DNA of 64,000 nucleotides from Lacibacter sp. H407 (lineage in GTDB: Bacteria > Bacteroidota > Bacteroidia > Chitinophagales > Chitinophagaceae): positions 124,001-188,000 of the forward strand of contig NZ_JBBKTU010000002.1 of assembly GCF_037892605.1 (NCBI RefSeq), written 5' to 3'. Made by a program: the position numbers and the translations under genes. The number at the start of each line of letters is the position of its first letter. Position 1 is the stretch's first letter. Below are positions 26,654-35,838 of the stretch, in pieces. The notes beneath the pieces were generated by a model. The model made no database searches. It was not told the origin of the DNA and worked only from the letters and a program-made list of their open reading frames with translations.

Positions 26654-29008
26654 ATGATCAGGAATTTTCTAAAAGTAGCATGGCGCAATTTGTGGAAGAA
26701 CAAATTATTCTCATTCATCAATATCGTAGGGCTTGGGCTTGCCATTCCGTTTGCATTACTCAGTTTAATGCAGGTACAGAGTGCATATGAGTTTGATAAT
26801 TTTCATCCCTATCCCGATCGTACATTCAGGATCATTACCGATGTAACAGACAATGTTGGTACAAAAACAAAATATGCATTATCGCCCGTTGCTGCAGCAG
26901 AGCAATTAAAACAAGGCTATCCTTATATTGAGCAATCAACATTTGTGGTACGTGATTTTGGCTGGCAGTTAAGTAACCGTTTAAATACAATCGATGTGAA
27001 CAGCATTTATGTGGAACCTGCTTTCTTCGACATATTTGGATTTCAGTTGGAGAAAGGCACAAGGCCAGTTGAGCCAAACACATTGGTGCTAACCAAAGAA
27101 AAAGCGGAAGCGATTTTTGGAACTGTTGATCCTGTTGGTAAAGCACTCAGTCATCCCCACTATGGCGAGTTTACAGTAACAGGAGTATTGAAGCCTTATA
27201 AACGTAATACGCATTTACGTAGTGATGTGATGGTTTCAATGGCTACGTATAAACGAGTATCAAAAGACACCGCACTTACATCATTGAGCGGCTTTACTTA
27301 CGTGTTACTGAAACCTGGTGTAAAGGAGAAAAATCTTGATGCTGCATTAACATCCATTGGTTCTAAATTAAATAAGCAGGCTGCATCTCTTCCAAAGAAA
27401 GAAAAGTTTCAATTCCGAAAGCAATACATCACCAAACTTGCTCCCGACTTTGATGATCTTCGTGGTAATTCTTATGTAGAATCGTTGCTTGACTTGTCTG
27501 TGAACTTTGGTTTTGCATTAGCATTGCTCTTGTTGGCAGGGTTTAATTATGTGAATCTTACATTGGCCCGTTCGCTTAGTCGCTCAAAAGAAGTAGGTGT
27601 GCGAAAAGTAGCAGGTGCATTGCGTTATCAATTGGTGTGGCAGTTCATTTGTGAAGCAATTCTGGTTGCATTGCTTGCATTAGTGGTTGGTTTTGTTATG
27701 CTCAAACTTATGGAACAGTTCAGTTATGTAAACTGGTTTACGTGGGAGGTAGATAATAAAATAGTTATCTGGGGAGTGTTTATTGTATTTGCCGTTTTTA
27801 TCGGCATGCTTGCAGGGTTTATTCCGGCACGAATACTTTCCAGCTTTCAACCGGCAAAAGTATTGAAGGGAACAATCAGCCCATCTTCGTTTGGTAAGAT
27901 GGGGTTACGAAATAGCCTCGTTGTTATTCAATTTGTAGCAACTTCTCTTTTTATTTTTCTTACGGCTACGTTGTACAGCCAGTTTAAATACATGGCGACA
28001 GATAACGAAAACTTTAATCGAGAGAATATTTATAATATTTCGTTTAGTGGAGATCACCGCTTGTTGCAAAATGATATTGCCGCAAACAGATCAGTTGAGC
28101 GGGTAGGGATGGTTTCAACACCATTTGGGGGAAGCTCGGCACAATGTGCGATCAAAAAAAATAACCAGGAACAAAATATTGAAGCAAGCTATTATGCGGC
28201 AGATGCTGATTTTGTAGCAAACATGAATCTGCAGATCATTGCCGGTGAAAATCTTCCCTCATCAGTCGGCGATTCCATTTCCGATTTTATATTGGTAAAT
28301 GAGCAGGCATTGGCGTGGCTTGGTTTGGGCAAGCCGCAGGAAGCAATCGGCAAAGTGATTCACTTGAATAACAGCCGCCAGGTTACAATACATGGTGTAG
28401 TAAAAGATTTCTGTTATTATGTGTACCAGTTTCAAACAAAGCCCTTGGTATTGCAATACAACCCATCGCAGTTTCATGTGTTGAGTATTAAAACAAAAAC
28501 TGCTGTTGAAGATGGAATGTTTAAAAGTGAGATCAACAACATCTGGAAAAAATATCATCCGCATGAAGAGTTGGCGTTCTCGAACTATCAAAAAGATCTG
28601 TATGATCGTTATTTCCCCGGAAGAGATATGCGGTTCATGGGGATGTTTTGCGTGGTAGTGTTAGTGATCGCTGTCATGGGTTTGTTAGGTATTGTCACCT
28701 ATCATACAGAACGGCGTGTGAAGGAGATCGGCATACGTAAGGTAATGGGTGCATCCGTACCTGCGATCATCAGAGAATTATCAAGGAGTTTTGTAAAGCT
28801 CATCGTTATTTCTGCCAGTATTGCATTACCCGTTAGTTATATGGCAGGTTATGTGTTCATCACTTTATTTGCATACAATGACGGAATCAATCTGTTGTTG
28901 TTGTGCCTACTGTTTTGCACCATTTTCACCATCGCCTTATTTACGATCATGTATAAATCAATGCAGGCAGCAGCAGCTAACCCGGTTAAAAATTTAAGAA
29001 CAGAATAA
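26654..29008 (+). CDS. Double-FtsX ABC permease, copy 6 of 6
   Basis: A 784-residue paralogue, 9 bp after copy 5 and the most divergent. It begins LKVAWRNLWKNKLFSFINIV and has SKEVGVRKVAGAL in the first FtsX unit. In the last unit it reads VKEIGIRKVMGAS, preceded by TYHTERR rather than the TYxxExR pattern of copies 1 and 2. It ends NPVKNLRTE, with Asn where all other copies have Ser. The second ATPase gene follows after 14 bp, so this copy may be the preferred partner of that ATPase (inference from adjacency and shared divergence). Confidence 0.93.
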   Translation: MIRNFLKVAWRNLWKNKLFSFINIVGLGLAIPFALLSLMQVQSAYEFDNFHPYPDRTFRIITDVTDNVGTKTKYALSPVAAAEQLKQGYPYIEQSTFVVRDFGWQLSNRLNTIDVNSIYVEPAFFDIFGFQLEKGTRPVEPNTLVLTKEKAEAIFGTVDPVGKALSHPHYGEFTVTGVLKPYKRNTHLRSDVMVSMATYKRVSKDTALTSLSGFTYVLLKPGVKEKNLDAALTSIGSKLNKQAASLPKKEKFQFRKQYITKLAPDFDDLRGNSYVESLLDLSVNFGFALALLLLAGFNYVNLTLARSLSRSKEVGVRKVAGALRYQLVWQFICEAILVALLALVVGFVMLKLMEQFSYVNWFTWEVDNKIVIWGVFIVFAVFIGMLAGFIPARILSSFQPAKVLKGTISPSSFGKMGLRNSLVVIQFVATSLFIFLTATLYSQFKYMATDNENFNRENIYNISFSGDHRLLQNDIAANRSVERVGMVSTPFGGSSAQCAIKKNNQEQNIEASYYAADADFVANMNLQIIAGENLPSSVGDSISDFILVNEQALAWLGLGKPQEAIGKVIHLNNSRQVTIHGVVKDFCYYVYQFQTKPLVLQYNPSQFHVLSIKTKTAVEDGMFKSEINNIWKKYHPHEELAFSNYQKDLYDRYFPGRDMRFMGMFCVVVLVIAVMGLLGIVTYHTERRVKEIGIRKVMGASVPAIIRELSRSFVKLIVISASIALPVSYMAGYVFITLFAYNDGINLLLLCLLFCTIFTIALFTIMYKSMQAAAANPVKNLRTE

Positions 29009-29022
29009 ACCAAGAAGAAGGT

Positions 29023-29700
29023 ATGTTAGTACAACTCAAAAATTTGTTTAAATGGGTTACGGTTGGCGGTAACCGTACGTTTCTGCTAAAGGATATTAAC
29101 CTTGAAGTGGAGGAAGGAGAATTTATTTCAATTATGGGGCCATCGGGTTCAGGGAAATCAACCTTGCTGAATGTAATTGGTATGCTCGATGGTTTTGATG
29201 AAGGCGAGTATAACTTCCTGCACGAAAGTGTACATAAGTTAAAAGAGAAACAAAGGTCACAATTATACAAACAATACATTGGTTTTGTTTTTCAGCAATA
29301 TCATTTAATTGATGAACTGACGGTGTATGAAAACATTGAAACACCCTTGTTGTACCAGGATGTAAAAGGCAGTGAGCGGAAAGCAATGGTAGCAGATATG
29401 CTCGATCGGTTCAATATTGTTGGTAAGAAGGATCTTTATCCAACACAATTATCAGGGGGCCAGCAACAACTCGTGGGTGTTGCACGTGCATTAATTGCAA
29501 AGCCCAAATTGATTCTTGCCGATGAACCAACCGGTAACCTCAACTCCAAACAAGGGGAGGAGATCATGGATTTATTTAAGCAGTTGAACCAGGAAGGGGT
29601 AACAATCATACAGGTAACTCACAGCGAAAAAAATGCAGCTTATGCCGGCCGTACCATTCATTTACTTGATGGACGTATTGAACAACAGGTTAAAAATTAA
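29023..29700 (+). CDS. ABC transporter ATP-binding protein, MacB type (second copy, variant motifs)
   Basis: A 225-residue ATPase related to the one at 13813. Walker [10 protein letters not shown] (39-47), Walker B LILADE (163-168) and H-loop His200 are intact. Two normally conserved positions differ: in [14 protein letters not shown] the Arg after the signature is Leu150, and the D-loop reads GNLNS with Asn174 in place of Asp. Both positions lie at the dimer interface in known ABC ATPases, so heterodimerisation with the canonical copy or slower hydrolysis is possible. The start at 29023 has a good Shine-Dalgarno-like AAGAAGAAGG. It sits between the sixth permease and the TolC-like gene. Confidence 0.92.
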   Translation: MLVQLKNLFKWVTVGGNRTFLLKDINLEVEEGEFISIMGPSGSGKSTLLNVIGMLDGFDEGEYNFLHESVHKLKEKQRSQLYKQYIGFVFQQYHLIDELTVYENIETPLLYQDVKGSERKAMVADMLDRFNIVGKKDLYPTQLSGGQQQLVGVARALIAKPKLILADEPTGNLNSKQGEEIMDLFKQLNQEGVTIIQVTHSEKNAAYAGRTIHLLDGRIEQQVKN

Positions 29701-29710
29701 TACAACAGTT

Positions 29711-31114
29711 ATGCGGATACTTAGTTTTGTTCTGTGCTTTTTTATTTATGGAATTAGTGTAACAGCACAGCAATATAGTTTAAAGCAATGTATTGATACA
29801 GCGTTGAACAGGAATATTCTTGTGCAGCAAACAGGATTGCTGATGCAATCGGCTGAAGTTGATAAGAACCAGGCGAAGATGAACCTGTTGCCGAATGTAA
29901 ACAGTCGTTGGAACTACGGTAACAACTTTGGACGCAATGTTGATCCTATTACCAATACTTATACCAATAATCAATTATCGTCTTCCAATGCAGGTTTAGA
30001 TGCTGGTGTGATCTTATTCAACGGTATGCGTTTACAGAATTTAATTCAGCAAACCAATTTTTCCCACAAGGCAGCAGAGCTTGATTATAAACAGGTCAAG
30101 GATAATCTTATACTGAATGTGATACTTTCTTACATGCAGGTGCTGGTGAGTGAAGATGTGTTGAGCGTATCACGTGCACAATTACTGGTTACTCAAAAAC
30201 AGATCGAACGAATGGAGATCATGGTGAAAGAAGGTTCTGCAGGAAATTTTCAGTTGACGGATATGAAAGGGCAAATGGCAAATGAACAAATAAGTATTGT
30301 GAACCTGGAAAACAGTTTGCAGCAGGCGAAGCTTACGCTGTGCCAGTTAATGAACATTCCTTATTCGGCTTCACTGCAATTAGAAAGAGACATTCAGTTG
30401 AATGAAACGTTCTATGCACAAAGTTCACCTGAAGTAATTGCTGCGGCAATGGAATATATGTCGCTGGTAAAAGCAAATGAGTTTAGAGTAAAGAGTGCCG
30501 AGAAAAATATACAGATCGCTAAGAGTGGTTATTATCCCACCATCAGCCTCGGTGCAAGTGCCGGTAGCAGCTATTCCAATTTATTTACCCGGTTGGTGCC
30601 AACAACAATTTCGGAGATCACAACAGGCGATTACATTAAAAGCGGTTCAACCCGAACACCGGTTTATAAAGAGATACAGAATTTCTCAACAAATAGCGTA
30701 GGCTATTTCAAACAGATGGAAAACAACCTTGGATTTTTTGCGGGTGTTAATATGCAGATCCCCATTTTTAATAATCTGCAAACGAAGAACAGAGTGAAAC
30801 AGGCAAAGCTACAACTCAAGAATACACAACTCAATGCAGAGAATACGAACTACCAGCTAAAACAAAACATTGAGCAGGCTTGGCTCAATATGCAGGCTTC
30901 TTATAATCGTTATTCAATGTTAAAAGAACAGTTGACAAATTTTGAAGAGTCGTTCCGTGCAGCAGAAGTGCGTTTTGAAAGTGGTGTGATCAATGCTGCT
31001 GAATTTCTCATCGCCAAAAATAATCTCGACCGCACAAAGATAAACCTTGTGCAAACGCAATACGAGTATAGCTTCAGAACAAGATTATTAGATTTTTACC
31101 AAGGGAAGCAGTAG
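29711..31114 (+). CDS. TolC-family outer-membrane efflux channel
   Basis: A 467-residue protein from the ATG at 29711, which gives a clear signal peptide (MRILSFVLCFFIYGISVTAQ); the frame is open further upstream but would overlap the ATPase gene and spoil the signal. Two repeated OEP halves are visible: YSLKQCIDTALNRN near the mature start, coiled-coil segments rich in Gln, Asn and Ala, and NNLQTKNRVKQAKLQLKNTQ opening the second half. It ends with FEESFRAAEVRFESGVINAA and TQYEYSFRTRLLDFYQGKQ. TolC-type trimers form the exit duct for adaptor/ABC pumps. It is the last gene of the export operon. Confidence 0.93.
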   Translation: MRILSFVLCFFIYGISVTAQQYSLKQCIDTALNRNILVQQTGLLMQSAEVDKNQAKMNLLPNVNSRWNYGNNFGRNVDPITNTYTNNQLSSSNAGLDAGVILFNGMRLQNLIQQTNFSHKAAELDYKQVKDNLILNVILSYMQVLVSEDVLSVSRAQLLVTQKQIERMEIMVKEGSAGNFQLTDMKGQMANEQISIVNLENSLQQAKLTLCQLMNIPYSASLQLERDIQLNETFYAQSSPEVIAAAMEYMSLVKANEFRVKSAEKNIQIAKSGYYPTISLGASAGSSYSNLFTRLVPTTISEITTGDYIKSGSTRTPVYKEIQNFSTNSVGYFKQMENNLGFFAGVNMQIPIFNNLQTKNRVKQAKLQLKNTQLNAENTNYQLKQNIEQAWLNMQASYNRYSMLKEQLTNFEESFRAAEVRFESGVINAAEFLIAKNNLDRTKINLVQTQYEYSFRTRLLDFYQGKQ

Positions 31115-31128
31115 CGAAGTTGAAAGGA

Positions 31129-31299
31129 TTACTTTAACACGTTGTCGGCATCAACATCACCTTCCTCGTCTTTGGGTTTGTGGTAATCATTCTTTAGTTG
31201 CTGTTCAAACTCTTCTTCGTCTTTCATATTTCTGCGGATGAGAAATACAACTAAGGCTACGAGAGCAATTCCGGTTACAATGAGAACGGGCCAGTTCAT
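31129..31299 (-). CDS. Small single-pass membrane protein (56 aa)
   Basis: I chose the ATG at 31299 (MNWPVLIVTGIALVALVVFL), because AGGA lies just upstream and the hydrophobic helix then starts at once; the frame is open back to 31344. The protein has one membrane helix (about 4-20), a basic stop-transfer RRN, and a charged tail rich in Glu, Asp and Lys (about 23-56). It converges with the TolC-like gene (14-bp gap) and follows the AraR-like gene on the same strand. I recognise no family. A promoter-like sequence precedes it. Confidence 0.65.
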   Translation of the reverse strand: MNWPVLIVTGIALVALVVFLIRRNMKDEEEFEQQLKNDYHKPKDEEGDVDADNVLK

Positions 31300-31314
31300 A
31301 TCCTGAATTTTTAC

Positions 31315-31345
31315 AGAAGATACCACAAATTTGAAATTTTTCAAA
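31315..31345 (-). promoter_or_regulatory. Promoter-like element with palindrome, before the small membrane protein
   Basis: Read on the minus strand, TTTG (complement of 31342-31345), 19 bp, then TATCTTCT (complement of 31315-31322), close to the Bacteroidota TTTG / TAnnTTTG pattern. The -33 part overlaps a 16-bp inverted repeat, TTTGAAA-N2-TTTCAAA (31330-31345), which could be an operator. Confidence 0.4.
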
Positions 31346-31386
31346 CGGGCTGTATGAACAAATCGTTAATTGTATGTTGGGAATTG

Positions 31387-32103
31387 TTACAGCAAATCGT
31401 TCAGGTTGGGAATAATGTTCAGCACCTTGTGAAAGTTTTTCTTATAATGTTTTTTATCCAGCTTGTAATAAAAGGCACCTTTTTTTGAATTTAGTTTGTC
31501 TTTGTCTTTTTGTTTTACCAACAAACCGGTCGACATTACCTTGCGGCTAAAATTCCCCTTATCAAATTTGTGCTCATACACTTCTTCAAACATATTCTGT
31601 AATAACGGAAGTGTAAATTTTTCAGGCAATAATTCAAATAAAATCGGGTGGGCGGCAGCTTTGTATTTCAAACGTTCTTTGGCCATTGCAACCATTGCGG
31701 GGTGATCAAAGATCAGTTCCGGAATTTCATTCAGAAAAAACCACTCAGCATGATATTCTTCGCTGATCTGCCGTTCGTATTTGTGAATATCTATCAAGGC
31801 AAAATAGGCAGTTGAGATCGTCCGTTCAAGCGGATCCCGGTCGGGTGCAGAAAATACATGAAGCTGTTCCAGGTAAACGCCATCCAGCCCTGTCAATTGT
31901 TTCAATACACGGGTAGCCGCCTCATCGGTGCTTTCGGCAGGTTGTACAAATCCCCCCATCAAACTCCAGTGGTCTTTTTTAGGCTCTAACCATCTTTTTA
32001 CTAATAGGATCTTCAGGTGTTGACCATCAAAACCGAAAATGATGCAGTCAACTGCATTGATGAATCGTGTTTGTCGTTGATACTTTGTCATATATACAGG
32101 CAA
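31387..32103 (-). CDS. araR: NUDIX-type transcriptional regulator, AraR-like
   Basis: A 238-residue protein with a NUDIX domain (about 12-150) and a C-terminal winged-helix region (about 155-238). The NUDIX box has degenerated: G51-x5-E57-x7-R65 are present, but the three catalytic glutamates expected at 66, 69 and 70 are Val, Gln and Leu (RVLKQLTG), so hydrolase activity is unlikely and the domain should be a ligand sensor. This architecture matches BtAraR of Bacteroides, a NUDIX repressor of L-arabinose genes released by arabinose. It is divergent from a complete arabinose operon, whose promoter carries a palindrome over its -33 element. Met5 is an alternative start. Identification rests on architecture and context. 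Confidence 0.85.
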   Translation of the reverse strand: MPVYMTKYQRQTRFINAVDCIIFGFDGQHLKILLVKRWLEPKKDHWSLMGGFVQPAESTDEAATRVLKQLTGLDGVYLEQLHVFSAPDRDPLERTISTAYFALIDIHKYERQISEEYHAEWFFLNEIPELIFDHPAMVAMAKERLKYKAAAHPILFELLPEKFTLPLLQNMFEEVYEHKFDKGNFSRKVMSTGLLVKQKDKDKLNSKKGAFYYKLDKKHYKKNFHKVLNIIPNLNDLL

Positions 32104-32110
32104 GAAGAAT

Positions 32111-32143
32111 TAAAGATATAGAAACAGTTGACGGGCGGCCAAA
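32111..32143 (-). promoter_or_regulatory. Promoter-like element of the araR-like gene
   Basis: On the minus strand, TTTG (complement of 32140-32143), 21 bp, then TATCTTTA (complement of 32111-32118). It matches the TTTG / TAnnTTTG pattern in all but the last base and ends 7 bp before the gene start, so the transcript would be nearly leaderless. Confidence 0.4.
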
Positions 32144-32183
32144 AAAAAGCTGAAATACTTTCTTTTTGTAAAATTAAATGTAA

Positions 32184-32217
32184 AATTGACAATTATTTAA
32201 AAAAACCTTTATATTCG
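32184..32217 (+). promoter_or_regulatory. Promoter and candidate AraR operator of the arabinose operon
   Basis: TTG at 32186-32188, 21 bp, then TATATTCG at 32210-32217, one base from TAnnTTTG. The perfect palindrome AATTGACAATT (32184-32194) covers the -33 element, the place where a repressor would block polymerase. A partial direct repeat TGTAAAATT occurs just upstream (32167-32175 and 32180-32188). Binding by the divergent AraR-like protein is inference. Confidence 0.55.
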
Positions 32218-32250
32218 GTACTGAATTGCTTCATCTAAAAATTTATTATT

Positions 32251-33807
32251 ATGCGAATCGCTGCCATCAAGCCTGTCTTTTTTCTCCTTTCATTTCTCTT
32301 TTTCCAACTTGCCATCGTTGCTCAAAACAGTGTTGTGGTGAATGCAGATCAAGGTAAAGTAAAGATCGACAAACATATTTACGGCCATTTTGCCGAGCAC
32401 CTGGGAGCCTGTATCTATGGCGGCTTTTATGTGGGCGATACAAATAAGATCATTCCCAATACAAATGGTGTGCGAAACGACATTATTAATGCGTTGAAGA
32501 AATTGAAAGTGCCCAATCTTCGTTGGCCCGGTGGTTGTTTTGCCGACACCTATCATTGGAAAGATGGTGTAGGCCCCAAAGCAAATCGTCCGGCAATTGT
32601 AAACCGTTGGTGGGGTGGTGTTACAGAAGATAACAGTTTTGGCACACACGACTTTTTGAATATGTGCGAGTTGATCGGTGCAGAGCCTTATCTCGCAGGC
32701 AATGTGGGAAGCGGAACCGTGCAGGAACTTTCAGATTGGGTACAATATGTAAATGGTAAAGCAAATACAAGCCCCATGACCACATGGCGTGTAAAGAATG
32801 GCCGTGAGAAAGCATGGAATGTAAATATCTGGGGCGTTGGAAATGAGGCCTGGGGTTGTGGTGGAAATATGAAGGCGGAGTACTATGCAAATATCTACCG
32901 TCAGTACGCTACTTACATGGCTGATTTTGAAAACGACGCTAAAAAATTCAGGGTAGCTTCTGGTGCAAACGGAAATGATTATAACTGGACAGAAGTATTG
33001 ATGCGTGACATTCCACACAATATGATGGAAGGTGTTGCACTGCATCATTATGCAGTGATCAATTGGAACAAAAAAGGTCCGTCAACCGAATATAACGAAG
33101 AACTGTATTTTGCTTCTATGAAATCGGCTTTGCGCATGGAGGAATATGTTACCCGCCACAGTACGATCATGGATAAATACGATCCGAATAAACGTGTGGC
33201 GTTGGTTGTTGATGAGTGGGGCGGATGGTATGATGTGGAGCCGGGTACAAATCCGGGATTTTTATTCCAGCAGAATACAATACGGGATGCAATGATAGCT
33301 GGTGTTACATTGAACATCTTTAACAATCATGCTGACAGGGTGCGTATGGCAAACCTTGCACAAACGGTAAATGTGTTGCAGGCGGTAATTCTTACTAACC
33401 AGGAGAAAATGTTGCTTACACCCACTTACCATGTAATGGAAATGTATAATGTGCATCAAGATGCCACCATGCTTCCTGTGCAATTAAAAACAAATGATTA
33501 TGTTTTCGGAAATGAGAAGCTGCCTGCAGTTTCTGTATCCGCTTCAAAAAACAGTAGTGGAACAACGCATGTATCACTTGTTAATATTGATGCATCAAAA
33601 TCGCAAACCATATCGATCGATGTGCGTGGATTAGCTGTTAAAACAGTTGCAGGCAGAATTCTTACTTCAAAAAAATTACAGGATTATAATTCATTTGACC
33701 AGCCGACAAAAATTCAACCTGTTGTATTTAATGGGGCAAAACTTTCCAACAATACGCTCACTGTTGAATTACCACCTTATTCAGTAGTGGTGCTAACATT
33801 AAAATAA
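32251..33807 (+). CDS. GH51 alpha-L-arabinofuranosidase, short secreted form
   Basis: A 518-residue enzyme with a signal peptide (about 1-24, ending AIVAQ). The GH51 barrel begins IDKHIYGHFAEHLG and contains NLRWPGGCFADTYHWKDG, the acid/base Glu199 in VGNEAWGCGG and the nucleophile Glu322 in VVDEWGGWYD. A C-terminal beta-sandwich follows, ending LPPYSVVVLTLK. It removes alpha-L-arabinofuranosyl side groups from arabinan and arabinogalactan. It opens the arabinose operon, nine bases upstream of a second, longer GH51 enzyme. A periplasmic location is suggested by the cleavable signal and lack of lipobox. Confidence 0.94.
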   Translation: MRIAAIKPVFFLLSFLFFQLAIVAQNSVVVNADQGKVKIDKHIYGHFAEHLGACIYGGFYVGDTNKIIPNTNGVRNDIINALKKLKVPNLRWPGGCFADTYHWKDGVGPKANRPAIVNRWWGGVTEDNSFGTHDFLNMCELIGAEPYLAGNVGSGTVQELSDWVQYVNGKANTSPMTTWRVKNGREKAWNVNIWGVGNEAWGCGGNMKAEYYANIYRQYATYMADFENDAKKFRVASGANGNDYNWTEVLMRDIPHNMMEGVALHHYAVINWNKKGPSTEYNEELYFASMKSALRMEEYVTRHSTIMDKYDPNKRVALVVDEWGGWYDVEPGTNPGFLFQQNTIRDAMIAGVTLNIFNNHADRVRMANLAQTVNVLQAVILTNQEKMLLTPTYHVMEMYNVHQDATMLPVQLKTNDYVFGNEKLPAVSVSASKNSSGTTHVSLVNIDASKSQTISIDVRGLAVKTVAGRILTSKKLQDYNSFDQPTKIQPVVFNGAKLSNNTLTVELPPYSVVVLTLK

Positions 33808-33815
33808 AGCTGTTC

Positions 33816-35795
33816 ATGAATTATCAGAAAAGTTTTTTGCTTAGCCTTGTGCTGTTGTTTTCTTTAAGTGTGCATGCTCAGCAAAAAAAGACATTCGTCA
33901 TTAAAGCAAATCAAGCAACAGCAGAGATACAGCCTACCATGTGGGGTGTGTTTTTTGAAGATATCAACTTCGGTGCAGATGGTGGTATTTATGCTGAACT
34001 CATCAAGAACCGTTCCTTCGAGTTCTTCAAACCACTCATGGGTTGGAAAGTAGATCAGAAGCCTTTTGTTGAAGGTGCTCTTACTGTGCAGAACAGGCAG
34101 GGAGCGAATCTTCCCAATCCACGTTTTCTGCGTGTGCAGCTAAACAATGCAGCAAAAGGAAATCTCAGCATGACGAATGAAGGTTTCCGTGGCATGGGTA
34201 TTAAAAAAGATCTGCGTTACGATTTCTCTGTTATATATCGTACATCAGGGAACATTAAACTCCATGTTGAATTACTGAATGCAAAGAACCAGGTGATCGG
34301 CAACAGCGTTGTTGATGCAACAGCAACAGGAGATGCATGGAAGAAATTAGCAAAGAGTTTTCAATCGACTGATACAGCACAAAAAGGGCAGTTCAGAATC
34401 TGGTTTGAAGGAACAGGCACCATTGATCTTGATATGATCTCGTTGTTTCCTGAAGACACGTGGAAGAAACGTCCCGGTGGTATGCGTGCAGATATGATAC
34501 AGTTGCTGGCTGATATGAAGCCCGGCTTTATCCGTTTTCCCGGCGGTTGTATTGTGGAAGGCTTTGATTTGTCGAATCGTTATCAATGGAAAAAAACGAT
34601 CGGGCCAATTGAAGAACGTCAGCTTATTATGAACCGTTGGAATATTGAATTCCCGCATCGTTCTGCTCCCGATTATTTCCAAACATTTGGTTTAGGTTTC
34701 TTCGAATATTTTCAATTGTCAGAAGATGTTGGTGCAGAAGCATTACCTATTCTCAACTGTGGCATGGCTTGTCAGTTTAATTCTGCTGAGCTTGTTCCTT
34801 TAGATCAACTCGATCCTTATGTACAGGATGCATTGGATCTTATTGAATTTGCCAATGGCGATGTAACTACAACTTGGGGTAAGAAACGTGCAGAGATGGG
34901 ACATGCAGCTCCATTTAATTTAAAGTTTCTTGGCGTTGGTAATGAGAACTGGGGTCCGCAATACATTGAGCGGTTAAAGATTTTCCAAAAAGCGATCAAA
35001 GAAAAATATCCAAACATCAAAATAGTAGCAAGCTCCGGTACAGGACCTGATGGTGATCGTTTTGAATTATTGAATACTGAATTGCGTAAGATGAATACCG
35101 ATCTCATCGATGAGCATTATTACCGCAGTCCTGAATGGTTCTTCAGCAGTGTAAGACGTTATGATAATTATCCAAGAACAGGTTCAAAAGTATTTGCAGG
35201 TGAATATGCATCGCATGTTGATAAAACAAACGGTGCACAACGCAACACCTGGTTGGCAGCTATCAGTGAAGCGGCATTCATGACCGGTTTGGAACGAAAT
35301 GCCGATGTAGTAACAATGGCATCGTATGCGCCACTCTTTTCACACATTGATGGATGGCAGTGGGCACCTGATATGATCTGGGTTGATAATCTCCGTTCAT
35401 ACGGATCACCTACTTACTATGTACAAAAACTGTTCTCCTTAAATAAAGGTTCAAAAGTTGTTCCGCTTACGTTGAACAATGATGTTGTTGCCGGACAGGA
35501 TAGTTTGTATGCATCATCAGTGATTGATGCCGCAACAAATGAACTCGTGATCAAGATCGTGAATGCATCAAATAAAGAACAGGTAACTGTATTATCTGTT
35601 GAAGGTGTGAAGAAGTTGGCAGCTCAGGGGAACTTAACAGTGTTGCAGGGCAGTAATTTAACAGCGGTGAATTCATTCGATCAACCCATGCAGGTAGCAC
35701 CTAAAGAGTCGATCATTACAATTAAAGCTAAAAAGTTCGATTATACAGCAGCTCCTTATTCCTTCACGGTATTCCGGATAAAAATGTTGAAATAA
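33816..35795 (+). CDS. GH51 alpha-L-arabinofuranosidase with N-terminal carbohydrate-binding-like domain
   Basis: A 659-residue secreted enzyme (signal peptide about 1-21, ending VHAQ). After GVFFEDINFGADGGIYAEL a CBM4/9-like beta-sandwich is inserted (about 75-215, with RVQLNNAAKGNLS and FEGTGTIDLDMISLF). The barrel shows FIRFPGGCIVEGF, acid/base Glu377 in VGNENWGPQY and nucleophile Glu463 in VFAGEYASH. It is only distantly related to the preceding GH51 enzyme, so the two may prefer different linkages or chain lengths (inference). It is followed by an aldose epimerase gene after 43 bp. Confidence 0.94.
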   Translation: MNYQKSFLLSLVLLFSLSVHAQQKKTFVIKANQATAEIQPTMWGVFFEDINFGADGGIYAELIKNRSFEFFKPLMGWKVDQKPFVEGALTVQNRQGANLPNPRFLRVQLNNAAKGNLSMTNEGFRGMGIKKDLRYDFSVIYRTSGNIKLHVELLNAKNQVIGNSVVDATATGDAWKKLAKSFQSTDTAQKGQFRIWFEGTGTIDLDMISLFPEDTWKKRPGGMRADMIQLLADMKPGFIRFPGGCIVEGFDLSNRYQWKKTIGPIEERQLIMNRWNIEFPHRSAPDYFQTFGLGFFEYFQLSEDVGAEALPILNCGMACQFNSAELVPLDQLDPYVQDALDLIEFANGDVTTTWGKKRAEMGHAAPFNLKFLGVGNENWGPQYIERLKIFQKAIKEKYPNIKIVASSGTGPDGDRFELLNTELRKMNTDLIDEHYYRSPEWFFSSVRRYDNYPRTGSKVFAGEYASHVDKTNGAQRNTWLAAISEAAFMTGLERNADVVTMASYAPLFSHIDGWQWAPDMIWVDNLRSYGSPTYYVQKLFSLNKGSKVVPLTLNNDVVAGQDSLYASSVIDAATNELVIKIVNASNKEQVTVLSVEGVKKLAAQGNLTVLQGSNLTAVNSFDQPMQVAPKESIITIKAKKFDYTAAPYSFTVFRIKMLK

Positions 35796-35838
35796 TGAAC
35801 GGTTTGTCTATTATAAAAAAACTAAAATCAACAACATC

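Noticed and set aside
14564-29008. The permease array as a LolCDE lipoprotein-release system
   Set aside because: LolC/E have one FtsX unit and no adaptor or TolC partner; here each permease is double and the operon includes both partners.
16965-29008. Repeated 3' ends of the permease genes (NPVKSLRTE coding) as a mobile or recombination repeat
   Set aside because: The similarity is limited to about 30 bp with scattered silent changes, as expected from protein-level conservation of paralogues.
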